NCBI GenBank assembly: GCA_021613535.1
Contig: CP075492.1
Coordinates: 18,042,001 to 18,106,000, forward strand
Direction: 5' to 3'
Origin: Adineta vaga
Lineage: Eukaryota > Rotifera
Length of the DNA: 64,000 nt
A program made the position numbers and the translations under genes. The notes beneath the pieces were generated by a model, which was given only the letters and a program-made list of their open reading frames with translations, did no database searches and had not been told where the DNA came from. This document shows positions 10,590 through 22,400 of the stretch, one piece after another (the stretch's first letter is position 1; each line of letters opens with the position of its first letter).

Positions 10590-13271
10590 TCAACAAGCCA
10601 AGAGAACACCGATATTGCTACTTCCTTGATTAGTAACAATAATATCGGGTTTATTGTCGTTACTGACATCGATTACCTTTACATCTCGTGGATTCGTACT
10701 AACTGAGTAAGATGTTTGCGTAGTAAATGTACCATTACCTGTGCCGAGAAGAACGCTAACGCTATTACTGTTATAGTTCGCAGAAACTATATCGGGTTTG
10801 CCATCTTTATTAACATCTACTACTACCAGATTCAGTGGTAAGTTTCCAGTTGAATAAGTTGTTTGTGCAGTAAATGTGCCATTACCTGCATTGATCAGAA
10901 CACCGACGTTGTTGTTACCGGAGTTTGTAACAATAATATCAGGTTTGCTATCAGAATTAACATCGACTACTGCCAAACCGTAGGGATTTGTGCCCATTAA
11001 GTAAGTTATTTGTGAAGTAAATGTACCGTTGCCTGTATTGAATAAAACACTGACGCTGTTACTGCCAGAGTTTGCAGCAATAATATCTGGTTTGTTATCG
11101 TCATTAACATCAACAACTACTGCAGTGAAAGGAGTACTGCCAGTCGAGTAGATTGTTTGTGCAGTAAATGTACCATTACCGATATTGAACAGAACACTGA
11201 CTGAGTTACCAGCAGAGTTCGAAACAACAATATCTGGTTTATTGTCGTTATTAATATCAATCACTATCATATTGTATGGACGGGCGCCAGTAGAGTAAGT
11301 TGCTTGCGTAGTAAACACGCCAGTACCTGTGTTGAGTAGAACATAGACGTCATTGCTACCGAAGTTTGTAACCATAATATCAGGTTTGCTATCGGAATTG
11401 ACATCAGATACTGCTATACTATTTGGGTTTGAGCCAACAGAGTAATTTGCTTGTGTAACAAACGTACCATCGCCTTGGTTGAATAAAACACTGATATAGT
11501 TACTATTAACGTTTGCGACAATGATGTCGGGATGACTGTCATTATTAACATCAATCACTGCCACACTGAATGGGCCAACGCCAGTTGAATATGTTCTTTG
11601 TGCCATATATGTTGTATTACATTGAGCTATTGGGAACAAAACTTATTTTTTAGCTAGTATGCGAAGATACATTTTGATAATATCTAGCGACGCAGATACT
11701 TTTTCTGTGTCTTCTGTACGCGTTTCCTAATTTTAGCTTATATAATCGGATTAGATAGATGTTATGGACTATTTTGAGGATGATGGTAACATATTTACAC
11801 ATCAGTTCCACCTACACACTACTCTCAAGAAGAGGTTCACAGAGATTCGTGTATCACATTTTGTGGTTTTAATACTTACAAGATGTGATTGATGTGGTAG
11901 TAGTTGTAAGCGTCGTTGTTGTGCTACTGATGGTAGCAGTTGTAAGAGTCATTGGTGTGCTACTAGTGGTGGTAGTTGTAAGAGTCGTCATTGTTGCTAT
12001 TAAGATAAAAGTAAACTTTCAAGTAGTGATTGCTTATCAGTGAATACGTTTCTTTTTTTTAACGCACATCCTTAATATTAATGCTCACTAATATCCGATA
12101 TCTGAAAGAAGTAAAATAGAATACTAACTACCATTTCTATGTGAGCAAAGTAATAATGACTTCACTCTCTGGCTTCCTTTTCGGATTCAAAAATTGGTCT
12201 AATTATTAATAGATGCTCAAAATTTATCGTGAACTGTATCCTCATTCAATTAAAATAATCAATTAATATACTCACTGATGGTTGTTGTTGTTGTCATTAT
12301 TATGATCGGATTTAATGATTCAAAGACAACTCTAACATCTAATGTAATATCATTAGTGAATATTATATGAAAAACAGGTTCCGATGGACCTCTTATGATT
12401 GATTTCTGGACACCAGTAATAAAACGGTTGTTACACACTCTAACACCATCACACATGCGTGGATATTTAACATCAAGTTCAACTACGAAAAGATTTATGA
12501 TGTTATTGCTTGTTTCATTATTAGCTGATATTCTAAAACAAAGATAACAATTTAAAACAATATGGTATCTCCTTGTCGATTTATTTTTCATTTTATGACT
12601 TCGATCTTCATCACCACATTTCACAATAAAAATTTGTTTCAAATTAACCTTTCGCAGAAGAAAATAAATATGAATGTAAGACTATAACATACTGCGTTCT
12701 ATGTTTGAATAAACTATTAAAATAGGGAAAGACTAGAGGATAGATGAAGATATTTACATTTGTCGTTTCCGTCGTGTTATAATTAAACTCTGTATGAATC
12801 TTGCAGAAAACACTCGAACCATATTACGCGAGATACTGTACATCTGAGCTATCTTTGAAGAAAAAGATCATGCTAATTCTTTTATACAAATTCATATATC
12901 GTTACCTGTGCTGAAAGTCCCGACAGATCTGAAACGACTAATGAACCATTATTTTGAATGTCTGTCTTATAGCTGATATTCACTAAAGTCGATGCTATAA
13001 TAATATAACAAAAGAAAGAAAATGGTTTTTAGTACTTCAGTCATTTCTGAGATGAAATAGTATTCCTGTGAAATATGCTTTTGTTGCTACTAGTTCGAAA
13101 AAGATGAGTTATTAAAACAGATATGGATGTACCTGACTCATCTACGAATCCAAAAATAGCATCACCAGCAATATCCGATCTTGGCAAAAAATGAAATATA
13201 AAACCAGTAAAGACAGCCAGAATCCATACAAAAAATAGACAAAAAAGAATGCACTTAATGTTCCACGTCAT
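10590..13271 (-). CDS. Membrane-anchored FG-GAP (VCBS) repeat protein, five exons
   Basis: Five phase-compatible exons can be joined: 13271-13133, 12994-12906, 12648-12276, 11996-11880, 11641-10590 (139, 89, 373, 117, 1052 bp; sum 1770, 589 residues plus stop). Every junction is GT-AG. Order of parts: short cytoplasmic start (MTWNIKC), one TM (about 5-29), a beta-rich region with two CxxC-like pairs (77-200), a Thr/Ser-rich mucin-like stalk (about 196-239), then seven FG-GAP repeats of about 46 residues ending VLLAC. Each repeat has a Ca-binding D-x-N-x-D type loop (DVNNDSHPD) and an NxGNGTF turn. Seven such repeats would close a beta-propeller as in integrin alpha heads. A type II surface protein that binds a partner outside the cell is likely; the ligand is unknown. 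The start is chosen at 13271 because a TM follows at once; 13301 is in frame but less likely. Confidence 0.82.
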
Positions 13272-13876
13272 TCTATGAAAAAGGAAAAGAAGATTGATCA
13301 TATAATCAACAGATTTTCGAGGAAAGAGCTGTAGTTAATGATCTAACAATTATCCAGAATATATTGATGATGATAATAATATTGTTATACTATATTGCCA
13401 TGTATCTTTATTCATCGGTGAATCTATAAATTATACAATAATTGAATTTAATTGGATAATATTGTAAGAAAAATAAGAAATTTGTCCCAAAAACTTTCAA
13501 AGTACAAAAAATTTATAATTATTCGACAACTAAGGAAAAAAGGTGCATACACATTTTACTTTGTTTTTTTTTCTGTTTTCGCATATATGCATGTGCTCCC
13601 ACCTTTTTACTCTCATTATATATATGATGAAAACAAGATATTTCGTCCTTGTATTAATAAAAAAAGTACAATGATTACTGATGTACGCTTGATCAAACCG
13701 AAAGAAAATTTATTTTGTTTTTTTCTTGCGCTAAGTGATCTAAGTCAAAATACGTCACAGAGAGGATTGTGTAGTTAAACACTACCTGTAATGAATTCTA
13801 TGTCGAATTAAAATACATGCAAACTTGCTACTACTATCCGTTTCAAAGTAAAAGAGACTTCACTATAACTTGAATA
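13272..13876. other. Intergenic, no feature seen
   Basis: AT-rich region upstream of the FG-GAP gene. An ORF of 108 codons at 13452-13778 has no recognisable composition or family and is not called. Confidence 0.4.
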
Positions 13877-13936
13877 GTGTGTGGGTGTGGGTATACCATA
13901 ATGCTTGACTCAAACTCACACCCACACCCTCAAGAT
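13877..13936. repeat. Telomere-like hairpin element
   Basis: GTGTGTGGGTGTGGGTAT, a spacer containing TTGACTCAAA, then CTCACACCCACACCCTCAAG. The spacer is shared with the element at 51053-51121, so the two are copies of one source. Confidence 0.75.
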
Positions 13937-14320
13937 TTGTATCTATACATAATAAAATTCTTAAAAATCTCAATACAAAAGATTCAAAACGTATTGTTCT
14001 TCTACATGGTATTCCAGATTCAGGAAAAACACATTACATTCGATATCTTATTCAAGAAATTGAAGATAAAACATTAGTTTATGTTCCACCAAATATGGCA
14101 AAAGAAATTTCATCACCGCAATTTCTTCCATTTCTTATGAAATATTAAAATGTTATTTTAATTATTAAAGATCGAAATGAAACAACAACACCGTCACAAG
14201 CTGTTGTTAATCTTCTTAAATTATCGGATGGTTTATTAGGTGATGCAATGCATCAACAAATTCTTGCCACATTTAATTGTGATTTAACAACTATTGATGC
14301 AGCTTTATTACGAAAAGGGT
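13933..14320 (+). pseudogene. AAA-type ATPase fragment bounded by two hairpins
   Basis: One continuous frame across the interval reads KRIVLLHGIPDSGKTHYI, a P-loop (Walker A), then LVYVPPNMAKEISS and, after an in-frame TAA at 14146-14148, NVILIIKDRNE, the Walker B hydrophobic strand with its acidic pair changed (Lys-Asp where Glu-Asp is usual). It continues with LLKLSDGLLGDAMHQQI and ends TFNCDLTTIDAALLRKG, the sensor-1 and arginine-finger region of AAA proteins. The fragment begins at the right edge of the hairpin at 13877-13936 and ends at the left edge of the one at 14317-14362. It is dead: no start, one stop and an altered Walker B. Confidence 0.75.
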
Positions 14321-14362
14321 GTGGGTGTGGGTATATCTTCTTCACTCACACTCACCCTTTTC
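14317..14362. repeat. Telomere-like hairpin element
   Basis: GGGTGTGGGTGTGGGTAT faces CACTCACACTCACCCTT across about 10 bp. It abuts the end of the ATPase fragment. Confidence 0.68.
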
Positions 14363-14815
14363 TTTCTTTTTCTATTCTTCGCATCTTTTTCTTCTTTCTC
14401 CTTTTTTTAACTACGACAAATGAGGTCTTAAGAATCCTTGTCGTTGCTTATCTCGATCTGCATTACTAATACTCGTGATTGTGTTAATCATGATAAGCAC
14501 TTCTGTGTGTAACAATAAAAGAGAAAAATAAAAAAAAATGTGAGCAAATAATGAATCATACAAGCACGTCTTGTTATGCTGACAAATATCTAACCCAATA
14601 TTTTTTTCTCTCTCCACTCTTTCAGATATCTTACAAAGAAAACTGTTTTATATAGAACACGGTGTTGAGCCTTTTTGAAATTATACTGAGAATAAATTGA
14701 AACGCAGCCCTATCATATCGTCGATTTGAGGGTGAACACTGCGTTCTGTCTCTACTCGTGAGATTGTCGTGCTTTGACCATCCCATTTGTCCTTGTGACA
14801 AACTGACATACGTGA

Positions 14816-14862
14816 GTTACCTTTCATTAATTCCACTTCATCATTAATGAAAGATAAGTAAC
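14816..14862. promoter_or_regulatory. Palindrome upstream of the protease promoter
   Basis: GTTACCTTTCATTAAT and ATTAATGAAAGATAAGTAAC are inverted copies around a 12 bp centre. It lies about 40 bp upstream of the TATA-like box and 140 bp upstream of the ATG, so it may be a paired transcription-factor site. Function is inferred from position only. Confidence 0.4.
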
Positions 14863-14900
14863 ATAGCGCACAGTCTGTTCGTTGTAAAGTCTAAACATTG

Positions 14901-14909
14901 TATATAAAG
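14901..14909 (+). promoter_or_regulatory. TATA box of the M48 protease gene
   Basis: TATATAAAG, 95 bp upstream of the start codon at 15004, well placed for a transcript with a 5' leader of 60-70 nt. Confidence 0.5.
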
Positions 14910-15003
14910 AGTATTTTATAGCTACTCAAGCCTGATTTCGTTATCTATTCCAGCTTTCTTCATTTCACGACTCATCGTCTGTCATCAAACAACAAGTGTC
15001 AAA

Positions 15004-16468
15004 ATGTCTTGCTGCTTGTTCATCCATATATTTCAGGTTGTGATGCTCCTCTTCACGGTCTCTTCAATCACAGCTCAGATGCCCGATCCTTCACAGCTTC
15101 CTCCGGCGCTTCGTACTTTCTATCTTACTATCATTTCCAATCTTAACGAAACTCTGAATCCTCCAAACTCGACCCTCGCTATTCATGATCCACGACTCTT
15201 CCAAGCCCTAACTAATCTACATCGAGCCTCGTTTCCTGCCCTTGATATAATTTCAAATTTAAGTATTCCAAACAACACTTGGGTTACTTATAACCAGGTC
15301 AAAGAATTCAATCGGTTAGGCGTGGAAGTGCTGGATTTGTTGTCAGCTCGAGTTCTAACACGGGAGTCGATTCCTCAGGCTATGGAACTCGCCGCTATGG
15401 AAGATGTAATCAATTTTATAGAATTGTCCGACAAATCGCCTGATGAACAAGTTAGCAAACAGGTGCAGCCTATCGTGAATAGCATCTTGGAAAAGGTAAG
15501 CCTTCTCTCTCTGTAGTCATGGTTCATGAACGTACACATAAGTAGCGGGAGTTCAGTTAAATTCCAGAATTTGCTTTAGTTTTCTAGAGTGAAATATTGT
15601 GTGAACGCTAATAAGATGAGAATAAATGCCAGCTTGTAATCTTCTCAGAGCACCGATCGCGAGACTCTATTTGATAAATTCAGGCTATATGCTCGTCTAT
15701 GTAAAACTAGGTCGGTAATCGAATTCCCAGCTACTCTCACCTAACAAAAAATCACTTCTTCACCCCTAGATTAGTTAGATTCGCGAAAGACATGAAAAAA
15801 TATACAATGACGTTTGTTGTTTGTTTTTCTAGCTTCCTAACCGTCGTCTCAACGCATATACAGTAGTTGGCATCAATTCAACATTATCCGACGCTCAGTC
15901 ACGCTCCAACTACATTCTTGTATTTGCTGGCCTCCGCGCCCTAGATCCCGTTCCTTTTCACGCAGTTATGACGCATGAAATTGGACATGGCGAACTTTCA
16001 CACATTCTACAAGGCAGCCTTGCACGAGTATTCAATGATATGCTTTGGTCTCCAATTGCTCCGCAAATACCTGGCCTACAATCTCAAGCAGACACCTCCA
16101 CTTTATTCACGGCTGAGCAAAAAGCAGCAGCCCAAATCCTTCCACTTTTGGTATCGGCTGCCCAATCCCGAAGAAATGAACTGGAAGCTGATGCATTTGC
16201 CATCAAAATGGGAGTGTCTAAGTTGGGAAACCCTTGTGGAATGGTGGATGCGATTCGAAAATTCAATCAAAACCAACAGTCACTGGAATCACTGCCATTC
16301 GACAGCCACCCAAACAGCCAGGACAGATTGAAGGTTGCACTCAAGGTCGCTGCAGACGAGGGTGCAGGGCTGTGTTCAGGTGCTACTGTTGTAAGTGGAC
16401 CTACAGTTATTATTGTTATGATCATCATTTGTCTGTACAATATTGTTAGAATTGTTGATAGTGAATAA
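15004..16468 (+). CDS. Secreted M48-family zinc metalloprotease
   Basis: Two exons, 15004-15495 and 15833-16468, joined in phase 0 (AAG|GTAAGC ... TTCTAG|CTT), encode 375 residues. Residues 1-25 are a signal peptide (LLFTVSSITAQ end). The M48 catalytic core is intact: HEIGH (His212, Glu213, His216), then NELEAD with Glu280 as the third zinc ligand, then SHPNSQDRL, the conserved C-terminal motif of the family. A hydrophobic C-terminal stretch (VIIVMIIICLYNIV) could be a TM or GPI signal. The N-terminal half has several N-glycosylation sites. Related proteins include bacterial periplasmic BepA/LoiP-like proteases and mitochondrial OMA1, but a secretory copy suggests extracellular protein turnover (inference). 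Codons are visibly richer in G/C than in neighbouring genes. AATAAA overlaps the stop region at about 16465. Confidence 0.9.
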
Positions 16469-16932
16469 AAGTTTCGTTTGTCTTGATTCAATGTCTTCCA
16501 TTTGTTGAGAGTGAGTTTATAGAAGATAGATTTAACGCATCATACGACGATCTAATAAAAGTATTGTCGGCTGGTTAACATAAAGAGAACCGCCAGCCAT
16601 GCTTTGAAGAAACTCACGTTAAAGGGAACTAAACTGCAATTGACAAATAAGTGCTCGATTATCTATTTCAAGTCAACATGACAATCAATCTTTGAAGAGT
16701 TTTAGAAAAATACTAATTTGATTGTCTATCTTAGATTTAGTACGTGGGTGAGAGCAAGGCAGGAAAAGCAGATTCTACGGATTTTACAGTATACTTTGGA
16801 ATATATTTCATTATATGTAACAGTAGAATTGTAATTAACGACTCTCATTTGTATCTTGTAATTGATTTATAAGTTGTATTGAATAAAAGAGTGCTATTCT
16901 GGAACAATTTATATTGCTCTACTTTTGAATAT
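16469..16932. other. Intergenic, no feature seen
   Basis: Downstream of the protease. No coding pattern. Confidence 0.45.
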
Positions 16933-16996
16933 ATGAGGATGTGGGTGGGTGTGGGTATGATATCTTAATACATAAAAACCACACCTACCCTCAAGA
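16933..16996. repeat. Telomere-like hairpin element
   Basis: GGATGTGGGTGGGTGTGGGT faces CCACACCTACCCTCAAGAT across a spacer of about 25 bp. Confidence 0.7.
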
Positions 16997-17454
16997 TAGT
17001 TGTATTGTCAAGATTTTGGCAGAGTATTTTCTCTTTAGTCACATACTCCTGGACTTCTTTATTTGGATCTCTAATCAAAATTTCTGTTTGGTTCTTAAAG
17101 AGTGATGATGAATGCTACTTATGATTTTCCGAACATGTTTCATTAACGACACCCTGCTTATTTAGTTCATTTTTGTCATTCTAATAATCGTGAAGAAAAA
17201 TTTTGAATAAGTTTTCTGTTGTTAGTTCAGAATGACGAGATGGTGCGAAACGTCATTTTCCCCTTGTATGCATTAAATTTGCTAATTTCATTATTTTTTC
17301 TAAGTTGAAATAGTTATTCGACTGTCATCATTATAATCATTTTTTCTGTCATATACGTGAATTTTAACGTAAAATAAAATGCCATTATTAAGGATTTTTT
17401 TGTGACAGTTTTGCATCATTATTTTTGTTGATTTTTGTATACCGTGTTTTTAAT
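16997..17454. other. Intergenic, no feature seen
   Basis: AT-rich sequence without coding pattern on either strand. Confidence 0.4.
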
Positions 17455-18240
17455 GTGGGTCTTCCATTGAAAGATATACCACGGTTCTGATATCATCTGC
17501 TCGATCAAGATAACGTCTAAATATATATAGATTCAGATATTTTTGTTGAAAAGAAGTAATAATATTATTAACACTTTAATGCTTCGGCATGTTGAATAGC
17601 CTTCTATTAAATAAAAAAAACGAATGCTTTGATTGTCAAAAATGAGTATAATTGTGTGATTTACTCGAATATAATAACTCTTGTCGATTATCATCGTTGC
17701 ACGTCGATATTCTACAGGTAAAGTAGTTCTGTTTCGGATCCAACCTTTGTTCTGAGTAATATCAATTGATCTTATAAGAAAAGAAATGTTTAATATGCTT
17801 CTTATCGAACTACTGAAAACAATAGTTGTTAATCGAAGATATTAGTTAAGATTCTAATCAACTATAATATCCGTGTTTCTACATGATGCAATAAATACCT
17901 ATTTGTTCATCAGACATTCGAAGATATTGTTCGTTTGTATTCGATATACTGCCTTCATCTTCTACTTCCGTATTTACGACTATTATCGTATCACATGTTT
18001 GAATCGAACGTTGTTCATTAATATGATATAATTGTTTCAATACAATTAATGTATCATCAAAAATGTATCTAATTCTTTGATTCGACAATAATTCTGTATT
18101 AGATTCAAATTGAAATTCACCAATAATCACATAAATGAATTTCACTTGAGATGAATTGAGCATATCTTTAATTGTTTTTTTGATGAATTGCATAGTCATC
18201 GGACATAATAAGAACAATTCAGGATTCCAATGAAGAAATA
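17455..18240 (-). pseudogene. Decayed gene of unknown family
   Basis: Three stretches on the minus strand look protein-like. 18240-17879 reads LHWNPELFLLCPMTM, then FIKKTIKDMLNSS and EVEDEGSISNTNEQY before a stop. About 17750-17650 reads KGWIRNRTTLPVEYRR, then YYIRVNH. About 17575-17455 reads QQKYLNLYIFRRYLD, then VVYLSMEDPH and a stop. Frames differ between pieces and stops intervene. I do not recognise the family. They could be exons of a small gene with short introns, but no clean splice set was found, so a relic is more likely. Confidence 0.3.
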
Positions 18241-18300
18241 TGCTCAGTACAATCGATCAAAGTATCCAGAAAACTATTGTATCGCGAAATTTATAAGTAA

Positions 18301-18466
18301 AGAGGGATGGGTGTGGGTGTGGGTGGGTGTGGGTTAGGAGTATAGCCTTGCCCACACTCACACCCACGCACCCCACACCCACACCCACACTCTCAAGATG
18401 GTTGTGGGTGTGGGCAAGGCTATACTCCTAACCTACACCTACACCCTCACCCACTCTCAAGATGCC
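18301..18466. repeat. Compound telomere-like hairpin (two nested copies)
   Basis: GGGTGTGGGTGTGGGTGGG leads into GGTTAGGAGTATAGCC, then a long C-rich run (CACCCACGCACCCCACACCC). A second half repeats the same spacer in reverse (GGCTATACTCCTAACC) and ends CCCACTCTCAAGAT. The whole 166 bp can fold into one long hairpin. The GGTTA-GAGTATAG spacer recurs at 48884-48940. Confidence 0.78.
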
Positions 18467-19453
18467 CTGTGACGGTCTCTGACTCAGATACCCACACCGT
18501 CACCCTTAATAATTTCAACTCCCCGTTATGTAAGAGATGATAATCCTGAATAATTTAAAAAAAAACATGAATGAAAAAATTCTTTTAAATCAGATCATTG
18601 TTTTTTCTTTTTGGAGAACTCATAAAATACGCCATATGCCTCTTAATTTAATATCCATTTTTTTTGTTTCATTTATACTGTTCCTTCCTTTTCTATGAAA
18701 AAGGAAATAAACAAATATCTGACACTTACATCTGTGGTACTATTCATAGGCAAAAACTTCTACGGACATTTTGATTTGATTCTATAGATTACTTACAGTC
18801 GATTTTCTCATTTGTAACTCATATTATTTACACAATTAAATGGATACTTTGTCTCTCTCTCCTTTTATTAATCTAATAAAAGATGGCAATTTGCTTCGTA
18901 ATTTATTGTTTCGAGTATACATACTAAATATATTCTCTAATCGTGATACTTGAAAATAAAAAGTTTTAATGATATCTTTTGTGCAACAGGATCTGAAAGA
19001 AAGTGTTGAAGTGTTTAATGGTAGAAATTTGGACCCAACCGCCCCTCACCCCCCACAGACGTCACCGACTTTATCGAAGTAAACTATCAGAGAAAATGTA
19101 GATTTTGTAATTAAAAAAAAAGCAACAGAAATATTGATTATAAATTTTATTTGCAACACAATAGAAAACAGATTTATCGTGTTTCATATTTTTAATCTCG
19201 CAAGGGATTGCACTAAAAGCTTTTTTAATATTTGTTACCATTAAAATCATGTCGAATATTATTTATCATCCGGTATGATTTATTAATATATCAGGGCCAT
19301 TTTACAATCTCTCACATCGTATACCGGATAAACTGAAATATTCATTATTTATTAACATTTTTTTTGATACTATAAAAAAGAAAGATATAGCAACCGTTAT
19401 CATTTAGATTTTTAATACTATGTTCATTGAATTTCATTAGATTATGGTGAACG
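18467..19453. other. Intergenic, contains a small palindrome and a C-rich patch
   Basis: No gene seen. A C-rich patch (CCGCCCCTCACCCCCCACAG) at about 19039-19058 stands out from the AT-rich background. The palindrome at 19262-19343 is listed separately. Confidence 0.4.
19262..19343. repeat. Short inverted repeat
   Basis: TTATCATCCGGTATGAT and ATCGTATACCGGATAAA are imperfect inverted copies across about 45 bp of AT-rich DNA. It may be a small MITE. No family recognised. Confidence 0.4.
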
Positions 19454-22400
19454 ATGTTACCTATGAGAACGTTATTCTATTTGATATTATTACATTTGGT
19501 GATTGGTTCACCTCAAATCAATCTTGATCTTACTGACTGGATAAATAACAGTAAAAGTGATGCTGTCTTACAACATGATTGTATTCATGTTGCTACTTCG
19601 ATTCAAGAAGGAACTGATTCTCAGCAGATCATTTCGTATTGTATGAGTGAATGGCCAACAAAATGGATTATACGGACAAATAGTCAAGATCGAAATTTTA
19701 CTTTTGCTCAACTAATTCAACAAAATATTACGAGTGAACAATTATATCATTGGTCCGCACCAATGGATGTTATTGAACGTTATCAATTGTATTTGAATCA
19801 ATTTCCAACCTCTAATGAATTCTTATCGATGGGAACACAATTGTTTTACAATTGTACATCGCCAAGATTTGGTCCATTGTGTCAATATTCATTGGATGCA
19901 CATGAATCTTATCATTCATCGTTGAATGAAATCATTGATAGCTTTTATCTTCAAGAATAACTACCAACAACATTAATATGTTACGTACATTTACAATGAT
20001 ATAAAGTTTCTTCATCAGCGTGTCTTGATTGGAGTGATATATGTGATGGAACTGTTGATTGTCAAAATGGAATTGATGAAGAATCTTGTTGGCCATTAGA
20101 TATTAATACATGTGAAGATAATGAATATCAATGTGTCAATAGACAATGTATATCTGATATATTTCATCGTGATGATCCTAATACTTTTGAATGTCTTGAT
20201 CAATCAGATGAAAGTTATACAAAATTTGATATTTCTTATCGTATTACAAATGCGCCAACATTTGCATATGAAGATATAACATGTCCTGTGAGACAATTAG
20301 CTCACGACGTAAAACTCACAAGTTCATGTGTAAGAAAACGTTATGAATTACTCTTACGAGCAATATTTGTTGATACACCAAAATCAATGTCTCATCAATG
20401 TTGGTCTGCATTCAAATGTCTTTTAAATGTTCCAGATGCATCAAATCCAATCTGTTCTTCTCTTTGTAAAAATAATCAATGTCAAAAAATAGTTAATACA
20501 ACTTGTATAGATATGTTATATTTTCCATCTACAGCAATTATTTTTGGACATATGTACTTTATCTATATAACCGAAGATCTAAATCAGTTTAATTACAGAA
20601 CAACATCACCACAGTATGTGTGCTACAATGATCAATTATGTAGTGGATTTATGCCTACTGAAACATTACTATCATTAGGAAATAGTACATGTCGTCGTCT
20701 GAAAGATTTTCCTTTACGTTTTAATACATTTGCAATAACGAGAGGTAATTGGAGGAATATGCACATAATACCATTGTATGAACACCTTTATCAATGCAAT
20801 ACAATAATTTATAATGATTCTTTAGTTTGTAGCAATTCTAATATGTATCAATGTATTAACTCATCGAAATGTATTTCAAAACATCGTGTTTGTGATAGTA
20901 TGAAGGATTGTGATTATGGAGATGATGAAGAATGTGGTGAAATTTTCAAATCCTGTTTAGGATATGGATCGAATAAACCATTCAAATGTTCAACAGGAAA
21001 TATTTGTATCTATCAATATTTAGTTGGAAATGGAATTTGTGAATGTCCAATCGATCAATATAATTTATGTGATGATGAAGCACCTGATAAACATTACATT
21101 AGAAAGCATATCTATTTTCCAACTATTTGTGATGGTTTTACAGAACTTATACCTGTTCTTATTGATGGACGAAATGAAACAGATGAAACAGAATGTGACT
21201 ATTGGCAATGTAATAATACTTATACAAGATGTGATGGTATTTGGAATTGTTTTAATGGTGCCGATGAAATTGATTGTCTTGGTGCTTTTGATGAACCGAA
21301 ATTATGTCGAAAAAATAATTATCAACCGAACGATGAAAAATTTCATTGTACAAATCATATCAATGATTCTTGTGTATCTCTCAGTAAATTATGTATTGAA
21401 AGCAAATGTGAAAACAATACTGATAAACAATTTTGTGATTCCAACAGAACTGAGACCGATATCGATTCTTTTTGTGACCAAAAATATCAATCAATTCGTT
21501 CTGATGTTGAAAACTTTGTTTGTAATCATCTCGATGATACGAATAAACCAGAGATTTTACATTTTTCCTTAAATGAAAAAACTGATTTATCCAAAACAAA
21601 AACACAACAAAGTACTGATATCATAATCACACATTCTTCTATTTTACCAACAACTCGTCAATATCAACAATATTGTCATCGTGGTCTTGCTTTGCATGTA
21701 TGGTTAGATAGTGAAAAAAATATAAGTGAAATAACATGTCTTTGTCCACCTAGTTTTTATGGTAATATGTGTCAATATCAAAATCAACGTGTTAGTTTAA
21801 CTATACAATTTCGAGCATTTTCCGATTCTTTACGAACATTATTTTCATTGGTTATTTTATTGATTGATGAGAGCAATGAACGAATTATTCATTCTTATCA
21901 TCAATTTACTTATTTATATATTCGAGATTGTCAAAAGAAATTCAATATGTATTTACTTTATTCAACTCGACCAATAAATCAAAAAATTAAATATGCAATT
22001 CATATTGATATTTATGAAGCAATTTCGTTAAAATATCGAGGAAGTTTATTGATACCACTTACGTTTACTTTCTTACCTGTCTATCGTGTTGCTGTTCTGC
22101 TTGACATTCCACGTATACAAAATAGTATTGAAGATTGTTCAAAACAACGATGTATTCATGGTCGATGTATTCAATATTCAACGAATTCAGAAAATGATAT
22201 CTTCTGTCAATGTAATCAAGGATGGTCAGGACAATATTGTAATATCCAACAAATCAATATTTGTCAATGTTCATACGGTTCATTATGTATTGGTATTGCA
22301 GCTAATAATCGATCTATATGTATTTGTCCTTTAAACAAATGGGGTTCACATTGCTCCCTTCAAAATACTATATGTCAAATTAATCAAACTATTATATGTC

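Larger units (their letters stand above)
14363..15003. other. Upstream region of the M48 protease gene
   Basis: No gene. The last 190 bp carry a palindrome and a TATA box, listed separately, that probably belong to the protease promoter. Confidence 0.5.

Noticed and set aside
13452-13778. 108-codon ORF as a gene
   Set aside because: Biased Lys/Phe/Ser composition, no motif, no splice context; likely chance in AT-rich DNA.
17879-18217. An HSP70/HSPA12-like fragment
   Set aside because: A weak resemblance in one helix only; no phosphate-loop or GGF motif, so no family is claimed.
18301-18466. A true chromosome end (telomere)
   Set aside because: The tract is short, inverted on itself and flanked by unique DNA on both sides.
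21024-21572. 182-codon plus-strand ORF inside the receptor pseudogene
   Set aside because: A shadow frame of the Cys-rich receptor sequence; the LDLa motifs are in the other frame.
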